Below, one piece after another: positions 9,301 through 17,951 of a stretch of 64,000 nucleotides of DNA. Position 1 is the first letter of the stretch; the number at the start of each line of letters is the position of its first letter. Position numbers and translations under genes: made by a program. The notes under the pieces were generated by a model that saw only the letters and a program-made list of their open reading frames with translations, had not been told where the DNA came from and ran no database searches. The DNA comes from Robbsia sp. KACC 23696 (GTDB lineage Bacteria; Pseudomonadota; Gammaproteobacteria; Burkholderiales; Burkholderiaceae), in contig NZ_CP156628.1 in assembly GCF_039852015.1 (NCBI RefSeq), forward strand, positions 310,001 through 374,000, written 5' to 3'.

Positions 9301-9363
9301 TGCGACCGAAAGCGTCGCATCTTGAAAATGTCGGATCGCTTCTAAAGCCCGCGAAACGATCCA
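9301..9363. terminator. Possible terminator between convergent genes
   Basis: The gap between two converging genes holds a small hairpin, TGCGAC/GTCGCA (9301-9306 and 9314-9319, 7-base loop), and a second weaker pair GGATCG/CGATCC (9334-9339 and 9358-9363). No U-tract is evident, so factor-independent termination is uncertain. Confidence 0.3.
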
Positions 9364-9377
9364 ACATCCTTGAAACA

Positions 9378-10754
9378 TTATCGATCGCGCACGCCTTTCA
9401 GTGTCATGCACAAAAGGAAGGCGATGCAGGGGCCGAGCGATAGCGTCAGCAGCGGTGCGGTGAAGCTCCCCGTGCTTTCCCGGATCCAGCCCACCAAATA
9501 GGGGCCGGTGAAGCCGCCCAATTGCGCCACGCCGTTGATGAAGGCCAATCCGCCGGCTGCGGCCGCGCCAGTGAGAAACTGAGCCGGCAAGGTCCAGAAC
9601 ACGCCGAGCGTGGCCCACAAGCCGATTGCACAAAAGCACAGCGCGACAAGGCCTAGCAACGGGGTGGGCGCGATGGCGCTGAGGGCTAAAAAGATTCCGC
9701 CGCTCAGTCCCGCCAAGGCCGTATGCCACCGTCGCTCTCCGGTACGATCGGAACTGCGTGCGATAAAAATCAGTCCCAGGGCGCCGAAAATAAACGGTAT
9801 CGCAGACACGATGCCGGTCTGCATCGTGGTCAGGCCGCCCACGCTGCGCACGATCTGCGGCAGCCATAACACCACGCCATAAATCGCCATCCCGTTAAAG
9901 GCATAGATCGCGGTCAGCACCCAAACGCGGGTGTCGCCCAATGCTGCCCCGAAGGAATGCGTGTTGTGTGCCGCGGAGGCGTCGACATCGCGCGCCAGCG
10001 TTCGCGTCAGCCAGTTGCGCTCGGCCGCGCTCAGCCAGCGGGCCGTTTCAGGACGGTCGGCGAGGTAGAAGAACGTGACCACGCCGAAGATCACCGCGGG
10101 TATCCCTTCGATCAGGAACATCCAGCGCCAGCCCGACCATCCCATCCAGCCATGTGCCGCGCTCATGATCCATCCCGACAGCGGCGCACCGAACACCGAA
10201 GACAAGACCGTAGCCAACATGAAACCGGCCACCGCTTTGCCGCGTTCCTTTTTGGGGAACCAATTGGTCAAGTAAAGCAGTATGCCCGGCGCAAAGCCCG
10301 CTTCGGCCAGCCCCAGCAGGAAACGCAGCAGATAGAACGAGTTCGGCCCTTGCAACGCCGCCATCGCGCAACAGACGATGCCCCAGGTCACCATGATCCG
10401 CGCAATCCAGATGCGCGGCCCGACCTTATGCAAAATCAGATTGCTCGGGACCTCGAAGAGGATATAGCCGAGAAAGAAAATCCCGGCGCCCATGCCGTAC
10501 GCCTTCGCGCTCAAGCCGATCTCCGCGTTCATCTGTAGCGCGGCGAAACCGATATTGACGCGGTCGAGGTAATTGATGACGAAGAGGAAGAAGCAATACC
10601 AGACGATACGGCGATAGAGCTTCTTGGTCACTTGCGTGGCCAGTGCCGCGTTTGCCATGGCGGCATCCGGACCGTCGATGTCACCGTCGCGCGGTGCGGT
10701 CGCGACGGCCGGCCATGCCTTCGGCACGGTATTTCCCGATGTTTCTAATGCCAT
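9378..10754 (-). CDS. MFS transporter, ACS family
   Basis: Inner-membrane carrier of 458 residues with about 12 transmembrane helices. YLDRVNIGFAALQM in the first helix and the EVPSNLILHKVG segment after the second are ACS-family signatures. The gene starts at an ATG preceded by GGAGA. It is divergent from the PEP-mutase-like/SDR gene pair with a short shared promoter region, so it likely imports the organic acid those enzymes degrade. It is related to, but clearly distinct from, the carrier at 1144-2475. Confidence 0.85.
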   Translation of the reverse strand: MALETSGNTVPKAWPAVATAPRDGDIDGPDAAMANAALATQVTKKLYRRIVWYCFFLFVINYLDRVNIGFAALQMNAEIGLSAKAYGMGAGIFFLGYILFEVPSNLILHKVGPRIWIARIMVTWGIVCCAMAALQGPNSFYLLRFLLGLAEAGFAPGILLYLTNWFPKKERGKAVAGFMLATVLSSVFGAPLSGWIMSAAHGWMGWSGWRWMFLIEGIPAVIFGVVTFFYLADRPETARWLSAAERNWLTRTLARDVDASAAHNTHSFGAALGDTRVWVLTAIYAFNGMAIYGVVLWLPQIVRSVGGLTTMQTGIVSAIPFIFGALGLIFIARSSDRTGERRWHTALAGLSGGIFLALSAIAPTPLLGLVALCFCAIGLWATLGVFWTLPAQFLTGAAAAGGLAFINGVAQLGGFTGPYLVGWIRESTGSFTAPLLTLSLGPCIAFLLCMTLKGVRDR

Positions 10755-10806
10755 CGTATGTCTCCTCGATTCCAGATATTTCCGGATTGCGCTATCTTAA
10801 CTGAGG

Positions 10807-10814
10807 TACTAGTA
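10807..10814. promoter_or_regulatory. TACTAGTA palindrome in a divergent promoter region
   Basis: A short perfect palindrome, flanked by GG and TCC, lies midway between the divergent carrier gene and the PEP-mutase-like gene. The location suits an operator for the GntR regulator encoded at 12651-13391, but the site is short and no second copy was found near that regulator's own promoter. Confidence 0.25.
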
Positions 10815-10891
10815 TCCTAAAAATGGCGGTTTTCCCGAGGGTTCGACTCGCGGGGAGGGCGTCGACGAAAGCAATTAAGGAGACAAGGACT

Positions 10892-11722
10892 ATGCGAGCA
10901 ACCCTGGCCGAGCGGCTCAAACAACCCGGCATCGTGGTGGCACCAGGGTGTCACGATGCCTTGGGCGCGCGGATCATCGAGCAGGCGGGTTTCGAGGCCG
11001 TGTATATGACCGGCAACGGCTTGTCGGCGTCGTTGATCGGCGCACCGGACATTGGCCTCTTAAGCATGTCGGAAATGGTCGAGCGTGGCCGGGCATTCGC
11101 CGATGCGGTGAAGATACCCGTCATCGCCGATGCCGACACCGGTTACGGCAACGCCAACAATGTCGCGCGAACGATTCGCGCTTATGAGGCGGCAGGGGTG
11201 GCCGCGATCCATCTCGAAGATCAGGTCACGCCGAAGCGTTGCGGGGCGATGGCGGGGATCGCCTTGATCTCGGCGGACGAACATGCGGACAAGATTCGGG
11301 CAGCCGTGGCGGCGCGCAAGGATCCGAATCTGCTGATCATCGGTCGGTCAGACGCACGCATTCCAAATGGATTTGCCGATGCCTTGGCGCGCGGCCGGGC
11401 GTATGCCCGTGCCGGCGCGGATCTCGTACTGCTGGAAATGTTGCAGTCCGACGAAGAAATCGCGGAGGCGGTGCGCGCGATCGACGCGCCGCTGATGTTC
11501 AACTATGTCGACGGTAAAGCGCCGCCGCTTACCGCGCCGGACTTTGAACGGCTAGGCGTCAAGATGATGGCCTTTCCGGTGTCGTCGACGCTTGCCTATG
11601 CGCAGATGATGACGACCTTCGTCGCTCATATCAAAGAAGCGGGAACCACGGCCGGTGCGCCGCAATGTTTGATGTCGTTGCACGACTATGAGAGCGTGCT
11701 GGGCAAAGACGGCTATCAGTAA
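10892..11722 (+). CDS. Isocitrate lyase/PEP mutase superfamily enzyme
   Basis: TIM-barrel enzyme of 276 residues acting on C-C or P-C bonds of 2-oxo/hydroxy acids. Magnesium-site and active-site elements are visible: DADTGYGN (about residues 80-87), HLEDQ and the loop PKRCGAMAG. Isocitrate lyases have KKCGH in that loop; K-R-C-G-A here is nearer to methylisocitrate lyase-like, dimethylmalate lyase or oxaloacetate decarboxylase members, so the exact reaction is open. The ATG at 10892 has AAGGAGACA upstream; an earlier in-frame start would add 23 atypical residues. It forms an operon with the SDR gene, whose ribosome binding site is almost the same. Confidence 0.85.
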   Translation: MRATLAERLKQPGIVVAPGCHDALGARIIEQAGFEAVYMTGNGLSASLIGAPDIGLLSMSEMVERGRAFADAVKIPVIADADTGYGNANNVARTIRAYEAAGVAAIHLEDQVTPKRCGAMAGIALISADEHADKIRAAVAARKDPNLLIIGRSDARIPNGFADALARGRAYARAGADLVLLEMLQSDEEIAEAVRAIDAPLMFNYVDGKAPPLTAPDFERLGVKMMAFPVSSTLAYAQMMTTFVAHIKEAGTTAGAPQCLMSLHDYESVLGKDGYQ

Positions 11723-11760
11723 CGCCCGCTTATCGAAGACAGACTAAAGGAGACAGGATA

Positions 11761-12597
11761 ATGACACACGCACAGACGCAGCAAATCGCCGGGCGACTGG
11801 ACGGAATGATCGTCGCGATCACCGGTGCCGCGCAAGGTATTGGCTTTGCGATGGCGCAAAGACTTGCAGCGGACGGCGCGCGCATTGCGATAGCCGATAT
11901 CGATGCGGACCGCGCCGAACAGGCTGCCGCGCGCCTGCGCGCCGACGGGCATGACGCGATCGGTCTTTCCGTCAATGTCGTCGAACGCGAGCAATGCGAG
12001 GCGATGGTGTCGCATATCGTCGAACATTATGGTCGTCTCGACATGATGGTATGCAATGCCGGCGTCGTGCAAGTGAAGCGTTTTCAAGATATCGAGGCGG
12101 AGGACTGGGATCCGATTTTCGCGGTCAACGTCAAGGGCGTGTTTTTCACCGTGCAAGCCGCCGCGAAACAGATGCAGAAGCAGACCGCGTTAGGGGATGG
12201 CCGGCCGAAGGGAAAGATCGTTACCTTGTCGTCGATCGCGGGCCGCTACGGCGCCGGGCCGATGGCGCCGATCATCCCACATTATCGAGCCAGCAAGGCG
12301 GCCGTCATCAGCATTACGCAGTCCGCGGCCTACACGTTCGCGCCGGACATTACCGTCAATGCAATCTGCCCGGGCTTGGTCGATACCGATATGTGGAAGA
12401 AAATCGACCAACAGTGGTCCGATATCGAGCAATGGGAGTCCGGTCAGGCCTGGCGAACCCGCGTGGCGGCGGTACCGCTCGGTCGCGCGCAGACGCCGGG
12501 CGATGTGGCGGGTCTCGCTGCATTTTTGGCGAGCCCCGATGCCGACTATATGACCGGCCAGTCCTTGAATATCGAAGGCGGCCTGACGATGAGCTGA
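11761..12597 (+). CDS. Short-chain dehydrogenase/reductase (SDR)
   Basis: NAD(P)-dependent oxidoreductase of 278 residues, classical SDR type. The cofactor motif is TGAAQGIG near residue 21, the NAG motif is in MVCNAGVV, and the catalytic Ser-Tyr-Lys is SS...HYRASK around residues 160-180. The acidic residue after the second beta strand (IADID) favours NAD over NADP. The C-terminal GGLTMS end is intact. AAAGGAGACAGG precedes the ATG. Co-transcribed with the PEP-mutase-like gene, it probably oxidises a hydroxy acid or sugar-acid that the lyase then cleaves. Confidence 0.88.
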   Translation: MTHAQTQQIAGRLDGMIVAITGAAQGIGFAMAQRLAADGARIAIADIDADRAEQAAARLRADGHDAIGLSVNVVEREQCEAMVSHIVEHYGRLDMMVCNAGVVQVKRFQDIEAEDWDPIFAVNVKGVFFTVQAAAKQMQKQTALGDGRPKGKIVTLSSIAGRYGAGPMAPIIPHYRASKAAVISITQSAAYTFAPDITVNAICPGLVDTDMWKKIDQQWSDIEQWESGQAWRTRVAAVPLGRAQTPGDVAGLAAFLASPDADYMTGQSLNIEGGLTMS

Positions 12598-12607
12598 TGG
12601 CGAACGA

Positions 12608-12649
12608 CGGAAGGCGAGAGCAGGCCTGCGCGGGCCGCCACGCCTTCCG
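12608..12649. terminator. Possible bidirectional terminator
   Basis: The arms CGGAAGGCG (12608-12616) and CGCCTTCCG (12641-12649) are perfectly complementary across a 24-base G+C-rich loop that can itself pair in part. They sit exactly between the converging SDR and GntR genes. No clear U-tract follows. Confidence 0.4.
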
Positions 12650-12650
12650 C

Positions 12651-13391
12651 TTAAGCATGGGTCAGGCCGGATTTAAGTGCCGATGCGCGACGCGTCGGCG
12701 TCGTGGCGGTTTGCGTCGTAATCGTGCCGGCTTTCAGCGCCCGTAAATAGTTTTCCTGTGTGCGCATGATATGCGCTGCGAGAATCGTGGCAATGCGCTG
12801 CCCGTCTCCTTCGCCCCACAGCTTCACGATCTCTCGATGCTCGTCGAACGAGCGCGCCGGCTCGCCGGTTACATGCGACGCAAGAAAGCAGCGCACTGCT
12901 GCCACGCGCCCCGATGCCAGCAAATAGGCATTTTTAAGATAGGGGTTGTCGCAATGCGTCAGGAACGTCTCGTGAAAGGCGCTGTCGGCGCGTGCATAGG
13001 CAATGTCGTCGTGTTTTTTGTGTGCACGGGTCATGTCGGCCAGCGCGGCTTTCAGATCGCGATGCGCCGCGTCAGGATGCCGGGCCATGGCGAGCTGTAC
13101 CGCCTTCATTTCCAGTGTCGCCCGGTAGTCGCAGAGTTCCGCGATATCGGCGTCCGTCGGCGAAAACACGAAGGTGCCGCGCTGCGGCACGATATTGACG
13201 AGACCCTGAAATTGCAGCGTGTTGAGTGCCTCGCGCACGGGCGTCCGGCTCGTGCCCAATTGCGCCGCCAGAGCGTCTTCGGACAACAATTCGCCGGGGG
13301 CAAATTCGCCGTCGACGATTGCCGCGCGCAACCTTTCCGTAACGACGCCCGCCAGGGTGCGCGGACGCGTCATCGCAAGCGTTCGACCCAT
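12651..13391 (-). CDS. GntR-family regulator, FadR/FCD subfamily
   Basis: Transcriptional regulator of about 246 residues. The winged HTH is at about residues 10-75 (LGTSRTPVREALNTL is the recognition helix region), and the all-helical FCD ligand domain follows. FCD regulators commonly sense carboxylic acids and repress adjacent catabolic genes. The ATG at 13391 has GGGAACT upstream; starts further upstream would add an unrelated tail. It is convergent with the lyase/SDR operon and is its most likely regulator. An imperfect pair TGTCGA/TCGACA lies at 13405-13431 in its own promoter. Confidence 0.85.
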   Translation of the reverse strand: MGRTLAMTRPRTLAGVVTERLRAAIVDGEFAPGELLSEDALAAQLGTSRTPVREALNTLQFQGLVNIVPQRGTFVFSPTDADIAELCDYRATLEMKAVQLAMARHPDAAHRDLKAALADMTRAHKKHDDIAYARADSAFHETFLTHCDNPYLKNAYLLASGRVAAVRCFLASHVTGEPARSFDEHREIVKLWGEGDGQRIATILAAHIMRTQENYLRALKAGTITTQTATTPTRRASALKSGLTHA

Positions 13392-13547
13392 GTAGTTCCC
13401 AGTCTGTCGAATGAAAAAAGAATAGTCGACATGGTAGCACTGCATGTGTGCGGCGGGCGGACCCGGCATCAAGTCCGGGCATCGCTGTTATCTCCGCGCC
13501 TCTTGTCGGCGCGATGCAAGCCGGTCGCCGCTTCCTGCCGTATACCA

Positions 13548-13862
13548 CTACTGACAGGGCGTTTGGATATCGCCGTCGATCTGCACATTCGCGCTCGGGA
13601 TGACGGACGTCACCACACGGCCGCTGAAGTTCGGGGGCATTGTGAAGGCCTCGTCGACCTTGCCAGGGGTTAAGGTGGCGCCAGCGAAGTAGTGATACGA
13701 AAATACCGCGCGGCAGTTATACGCGCGATTGTCGGGATTCGTGCCGTCGATGAAGACATTCCCGGCAAATACGCTGGAGTGGAACACCGGCTCGGCTTGG
13801 GCAGTAGCGCACCAGACAAGCAAACCCAACATCCCATATTGCACGAGGTATCGCTTGTTCAT
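13548..13862 (-). CDS. Small secreted protein of unknown function
   Basis: The protein has 104 residues. The N terminus is a clear Sec signal peptide (basic start, hydrophobic core, predicted cleavage after AQA near residue 23). The mature part has about 80 residues, two cysteines (one in YNCRAVF, one near the C terminus) that could form a disulfide, and beta-rich composition. I do not recognise a family. It is flanked by unrelated regulators and seems to be a single-gene unit. The ATG follows an AGGGCACC segment. Confidence 0.6.
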   Translation of the reverse strand: MNKRYLVQYGMLGLLVWCATAQAEPVFHSSVFAGNVFIDGTNPDNRAYNCRAVFSYHYFAGATLTPGKVDEAFTMPPNFSGRVVTSVIPSANVQIDGDIQTPCQ

Positions 13863-14149
13863 GGTGCCCTCCGAGGGCCGCGTTACAGGGTAATCCGTGT
13901 CTTAATATACGCCACTATCTCGTTGCCGGTTGCGTCTGGGCGCCCGCTGCGTGAGGCCTTGTCATGATGGGTATCGCGCGTGCGCCTTATTCCCCAGCGG
14001 GTAGAGTGATAAAACCGTGGCCGGAACTTGCGCCTCGTGGGGAGAGAAGGCGGACACGGTCGGCTCGTTGAATCTATACTGCACGCCTGGGCGATTGAAT
14101 CGGTATTTATCGCCAGCAGATCACTTTTTATGCGAGTTTTTGCATCAGA

Positions 14150-15094
14150 ATGAATTCCGACGATCTGAATCTTTTCGCGCGCGTTGCCCGCTCGGGCAGC
14201 TTATCGCGCGTGGCACTGGACACCGGGCTCAATCAATCGACGGTCAGCCGCCATATCGCCACGCTCGAAGCAGAGTTGGGGGTTCGCTTGTTTCGTCGCA
14301 GCGGGCGCGGCGTTGCCTTGACGGAGCGCGGAGAGATATTGATGCGCTATGCCGAGACGGTGAAGCACAGTATCGACGAGGTCAGCCGAACCCTTCGGAA
14401 CAGTTCGGAACTGGGGCCCACCCGGCTGTGTATTGCCGCGCAACCGACGATTGCCAGGATCATGTTCGGCACGCTGGCGCACGCACTGTCCGACCGCTAT
14501 CCGAACACGAAAATTCGCTTCGTGGAGGGGCTCGCCAGTCAATTGTTAAGCGCGTTGAGCAATGGCGAAATCGATGTGGCCGTGATGTATCTTCCGGAGG
14601 AGCGCGGGGCATTGCAGTACGATCGCCTGCTGACCGAGGACGTCTGCCTGATCACGCCGCCCGATCATCCGCTAAAAGGCGACAGGATCGATGTCCGCGT
14701 GTTGAATGGCCTGCCGTTGATCTTGCCCAGCACGCATCACGGCTTGCGACGATTGGTCGAATCGCTTGCGGCGCCCCACGGATTCTCTCCCACCATCGCC
14801 TTCGAATGCGATGGCTCTATTTCGATTACCAAACGGCTGGTGTTGGCGCATTGCGGGTGCACCGTGTTACCGGAGGCGGCGGTCGTCGAGGAAGTGGCGG
14901 CGGGAAGATTGAAACGCTTTCGCCTGGATCAACCGCAGGTGTCGCGCGACGTCGGCATTGTCTTGCCGTCGAACGGCGCGGCTGCCGGTACAGTGTGGGA
15001 AGCGTCGCACATCATTCGTCGCGCCGCCGCCGAGTTGGTCGGCAGTGGTGCCTGGCCGAATGCGCGTTTGTCCGAGGCGATAAAGGCTGTGTGA
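14150..15094 (+). CDS. LysR-family transcriptional regulator
   Basis: Regulator of 314 residues. The HTH spans residues 3-60 (DTGLNQSTVSRHIATLEAEL), then a linker helix and the periplasmic-binding-protein-like effector domain from about 90. It is convergent with the ThDP-enzyme gene, so it is a candidate regulator of that operon, whose promoter region (17.7-17.9 kb) holds two palindromes. The ribosome binding site is weak. The effector is unknown. Confidence 0.85.
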   Translation: MNSDDLNLFARVARSGSLSRVALDTGLNQSTVSRHIATLEAELGVRLFRRSGRGVALTERGEILMRYAETVKHSIDEVSRTLRNSSELGPTRLCIAAQPTIARIMFGTLAHALSDRYPNTKIRFVEGLASQLLSALSNGEIDVAVMYLPEERGALQYDRLLTEDVCLITPPDHPLKGDRIDVRVLNGLPLILPSTHHGLRRLVESLAAPHGFSPTIAFECDGSISITKRLVLAHCGCTVLPEAAVVEEVAAGRLKRFRLDQPQVSRDVGIVLPSNGAAAGTVWEASHIIRRAAAELVGSGAWPNARLSEAIKAV

Positions 15095-15114
15095 AATGAT
15101 CGCTGTTCACGCGC

Positions 15115-15146
15115 ATCGCCGATGAGGAAGACCCCTCGGCGGCGAT
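15115..15146. terminator. Hairpin between convergent genes, probable terminator
   Basis: The arms ATCGCCG (15115-15121) and CGGCGAT (15140-15146) pair perfectly, and inside them GAGG and CCTC pair again, giving a stable two-part stem. It lies between the ends of the LysR gene and the ThDP-enzyme gene. There is no long U-tract, so strict intrinsic termination is not certain. Confidence 0.45.
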
Positions 15147-15197
15147 GATAGCGTTCCTGACCGGTCGACAGACCAAAGACGGCGCTTTGCGTCAGAA

Positions 15198-16907
15198 TCA
15201 CACGTGCTCGAGTCGTTTGGCCGGCGTGATCTGTAGCGGATCCGTGCGCAGCTCGATCAGCGCCGGTACGCCCGCATGAAGCGCCCGCTCGAACGCGGCG
15301 GGGAAGGCCGCGTTGGTTTCCACGCATTCGGCATGCGCACCGAAGGCCTTCGCCAGCGCGATGAAATCCGGATTCGTCAACCGCGTCGCCGATACCCGGC
15401 CCGGATAGCTATTCTCCTGATGCATGCGGATGGTTCCCAGCATCCCGTTATTCACGACGATCACCACCAGCGGTGCACCGAACTGTACGGCGGTGGCGAG
15501 TTCCTGTGCATACATCATGAAGCAGCCGTCACCGGCGAAACAGACCACGGCGCGTTTTGGATCGTGCAGTTTTGCAGCGATGGCCGCGGGGAAGCCATAC
15601 CCCATCGCGCCATTCGTCGGCGCCAATTCCGTGGCCATCTGCCGATAGCGGTAGAAACGATGCACCCAGACGGTGTAGTTGCCGGCGCCGTTGGTGATGA
15701 CGGCATCATCGGGTAGCACCTCGCTGAGATGCGACACCACATGCGCCAGATCGACGCCCTTGATATCGGTCGCGCTTGGCGCCGGTGTCGAATGCTTCAC
15801 GTAGTCGGCGCGGGCGGACTGCGTCCAGTCATGCCAGGGCGGGACAAACGCGTTGTCGCCATGCGCATCGGTGTGATCGGTCCGCACGCGATCGAGCGTA
15901 TCGAGCGCCGCTGCAAAACCCCGCAGGCTGGCATTGATCGGCAAGTGCGCCTGGAACACGCGCCCGAGTTCTTCCGGATCGGGATGGACGTGAATCAGCG
16001 TTTGCTTTGGTGCGGGGCTTTCGATCAAGGTATAGCCGACCGATGTCGTCTCCGCGAGTCGCGAGCCGATGACCAGCAGCAGATCGGCATTTTTAACGCG
16101 TTCGGCGAGCTGGGGGGAGATGCCGAGACCGAGTTGACCGACATAATGCGGATCGCGGTTGTCGAGCAAATCTTGCCGACGAAATGATGCCGCCAGAGGG
16201 AGATCGTAAGCGTGCACGAAGCGCTTCAGCGCATCGGTCGCCACGGGGTCCCAGGCCGTGCCACCAGCGACCACGAGCGGTCGACGCGCACCCTGCAACA
16301 GCGTGACCAGTTCCGCCATGTCTGCCGTAGCAGGCGCGGAATAGGCAACGCGCACGGGGGGCGCGTCGGGGACCTCGGCGGCATTGAACAAGACATCCTC
16401 GGGCAGCCCGATGACAACCGGACCCGGTCGCCCGGAAAGGGCGATGCTGATCGCTTTCGAGACAATTTCAGGAATGCGTTCGATGCTGTCGATTTCCGTG
16501 GCCCACTTTGCCAGGCCACCGAACATCTGACGGTAATCGACTTCCTGAAATGCGCCACGACCGATCATGCCGCGTTCCACTTGGCCGATGAATAGGATCA
16601 TCGGCGTCGAGTCTTCGAAGGCAGTATGAACACCATTGGCGGCGTGCGTGGCGCCGGGGCCGCGTGTGACGAAGCAGATGCCGGGCCGGCCGGTGAGCTT
16701 GCCGTAGGCGTCGGCCATGTTCGAGGCGGCGCCTTCATGACGCGTGACGATCGTGCGGATGCTGCAGGCGTCGTGGAGCGCGTCGAGGACCGCGAGATAG
16801 CTTTCGCCTGGAACGCAGTAGACGGTATCGACGGCATTGTTCACCAACGTATCGACCAGAATCTGGCCGCCGTTGCGCGGACCTGAGCGGTGAGCGACTT
16901 CAGACAT
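15198..16907 (-). CDS. Thiamine-diphosphate-dependent enzyme, acetolactate-synthase-like
   Basis: Cytosolic enzyme of 569 residues with the three-domain layout of the POX/AHAS family. The catalytic glutamate lies in TRHEGAASN near residue 55, a central FAD-like Rossmann domain spans about 195-330, and the ThDP/Mg motif runs from AGDGCFM to VVNNGMLG near residues 440-470. Relatives include acetolactate synthase, benzoylformate decarboxylase and sulfoacetaldehyde acetyltransferase. There is no adjacent ilvN-type small subunit, so a catabolic decarboxylase or ligase role is more likely than valine synthesis. AAGGAG precedes the ATG, which overlaps by eight bases the end of the broken carrier gene upstream, implying they were one operon. 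Confidence 0.8.
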   Translation of the reverse strand: MSEVAHRSGPRNGGQILVDTLVNNAVDTVYCVPGESYLAVLDALHDACSIRTIVTRHEGAASNMADAYGKLTGRPGICFVTRGPGATHAANGVHTAFEDSTPMILFIGQVERGMIGRGAFQEVDYRQMFGGLAKWATEIDSIERIPEIVSKAISIALSGRPGPVVIGLPEDVLFNAAEVPDAPPVRVAYSAPATADMAELVTLLQGARRPLVVAGGTAWDPVATDALKRFVHAYDLPLAASFRRQDLLDNRDPHYVGQLGLGISPQLAERVKNADLLLVIGSRLAETTSVGYTLIESPAPKQTLIHVHPDPEELGRVFQAHLPINASLRGFAAALDTLDRVRTDHTDAHGDNAFVPPWHDWTQSARADYVKHSTPAPSATDIKGVDLAHVVSHLSEVLPDDAVITNGAGNYTVWVHRFYRYRQMATELAPTNGAMGYGFPAAIAAKLHDPKRAVVCFAGDGCFMMYAQELATAVQFGAPLVVIVVNNGMLGTIRMHQENSYPGRVSATRLTNPDFIALAKAFGAHAECVETNAAFPAAFERALHAGVPALIELRTDPLQITPAKRLEHV

Positions 16908-17689
16908 GGATTTCCAACTCCTTATTTCGGGTTTCCGGCAGAAAGATGGCGACGATGAAAACGAGGACGTATGACAATGCGGCCCAGATGCCAATAGCGG
17001 GTGCCAGGCCCAACGATGCGCTCGTCAAGTCGACGACAGCGGGAACGAGTGTGCCGATGCCGCGACCGAAGTTGTACGAGAAGCCCCCGGCGGTCCCGCG
17101 GATCTGTGCCGGGAACAGCTCGGTGAAGCATGCGCCCATGCCGGAGACGATCCCCGATTGAAACAGTCCGAGCGGGAAGCCGAGCAGTAGCAGACCGAAG
17201 AGCGGCAGGTGTAATTGGGTGTAGATCAGCACCGTGACCGTCGCGGCTGCGGCTGAGAAGGCAAACATGACGCGACGTCCCAGGCAATCGCTCATATACG
17301 CCATGCCGACGTAGCCGCAAAACGAACCGAAAAGATTCACCGCCAGAAAGATCGATGTGAGATTGACGGTCAACGCTTGGGTCTGGCGTAAATAGGTCAC
17401 GAGCCAAGTCAGGAAAAAGCGAGAACCAGAGAATCGCGATTTTCAGCACGCGCACTCTGCCGATACGGTCGGCCAGACCACCCGCCAGTACGCCACCGAT
17501 TGCGGAGTAGATCAATGCGGAGGTGCCGATGATGCCTGCCTGGCCCTTCGTCATGCCCCAAAGTCCCAGCAGCGACGGAATCACGAAAGCGAAGAGCTGA
17601 ACGTCCATCGCGTCCAATGCCCATCCCAGAAAACAGGCCCAGAAGATTCTGCGATGGGGCGACGGCATACTGCTGTACCAGGACTGCAT
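16900..17689 (-). pseudogene. MFS transporter remnant with internal deletion and frameshift
   Basis: Two parts of one major facilitator protein lie in different frames. The 5' part, from the ATG at 17689 (AAGGTGACGAG upstream), encodes the first two helices and the loop GGLADRIGRVRVLK, then enters helix 3 and loses similarity at about 17,425. The 3' part continues in another frame from LAFFLTWLVTYLRQ through the second-half motif MSDCLGRRV to the C terminus. Together they make only about 275 residues; relatives have about 420. Helices 3 to 6 and the central loop, about 450 bases, are therefore missing and the join is out of frame. A working transporter is not expected. It was probably the uptake partner of the adjacent ThDP enzyme. 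Confidence 0.8.
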
Positions 17690-17848
17690 TCTCGTCACCT
17701 TACATTTTTGTTTTTTTCTATCCGCACGTTCCATCTCGGAATGACGATCCCGAGCGTGCTCAGGCGCCGCGAGGGCGTGCTGGCAGAGGCACCTGCGACG
17801 TCAAGCGCCTAGTATGGTGACAATCGCTTCGTGGAGGATTGCGACGGA

Positions 17849-17865
17849 TGCATAGCAGCTATGCA
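17849..17865. promoter_or_regulatory. Perfect palindrome TGCATAGC-A-GCTATGCA
   Basis: An 8-bp perfect inverted repeat around one central A, 160 bases upstream of the start of the broken carrier gene, on the side from which the carrier/ThDP operon is read. It contains a T-N11-A core like LysR-type sites. It overlaps a second palindrome. Confidence 0.5.
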
Positions 17866-17881
17866 AGCAGTGCCGCTTGCA
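17862..17881. promoter_or_regulatory. Perfect inverted repeat TGCAAGC-N6-GCTTGCA
   Basis: The 7-bp arms are at 17862-17868 and 17875-17881. The left arm shares four bases with the preceding palindrome, giving a compact double operator of 33 bases. It lies in the control region between the carrier/ThDP operon and the 3' end of the phosphatidylserine decarboxylase gene. Confidence 0.45.
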
Positions 17882-17951
17882 ATCGTGCCTATGTGTCTTA
17901 AAAATGGTTTTGTGAGACAGAACTGTACTGTTTGCAGCAGAAGGGGGATGC

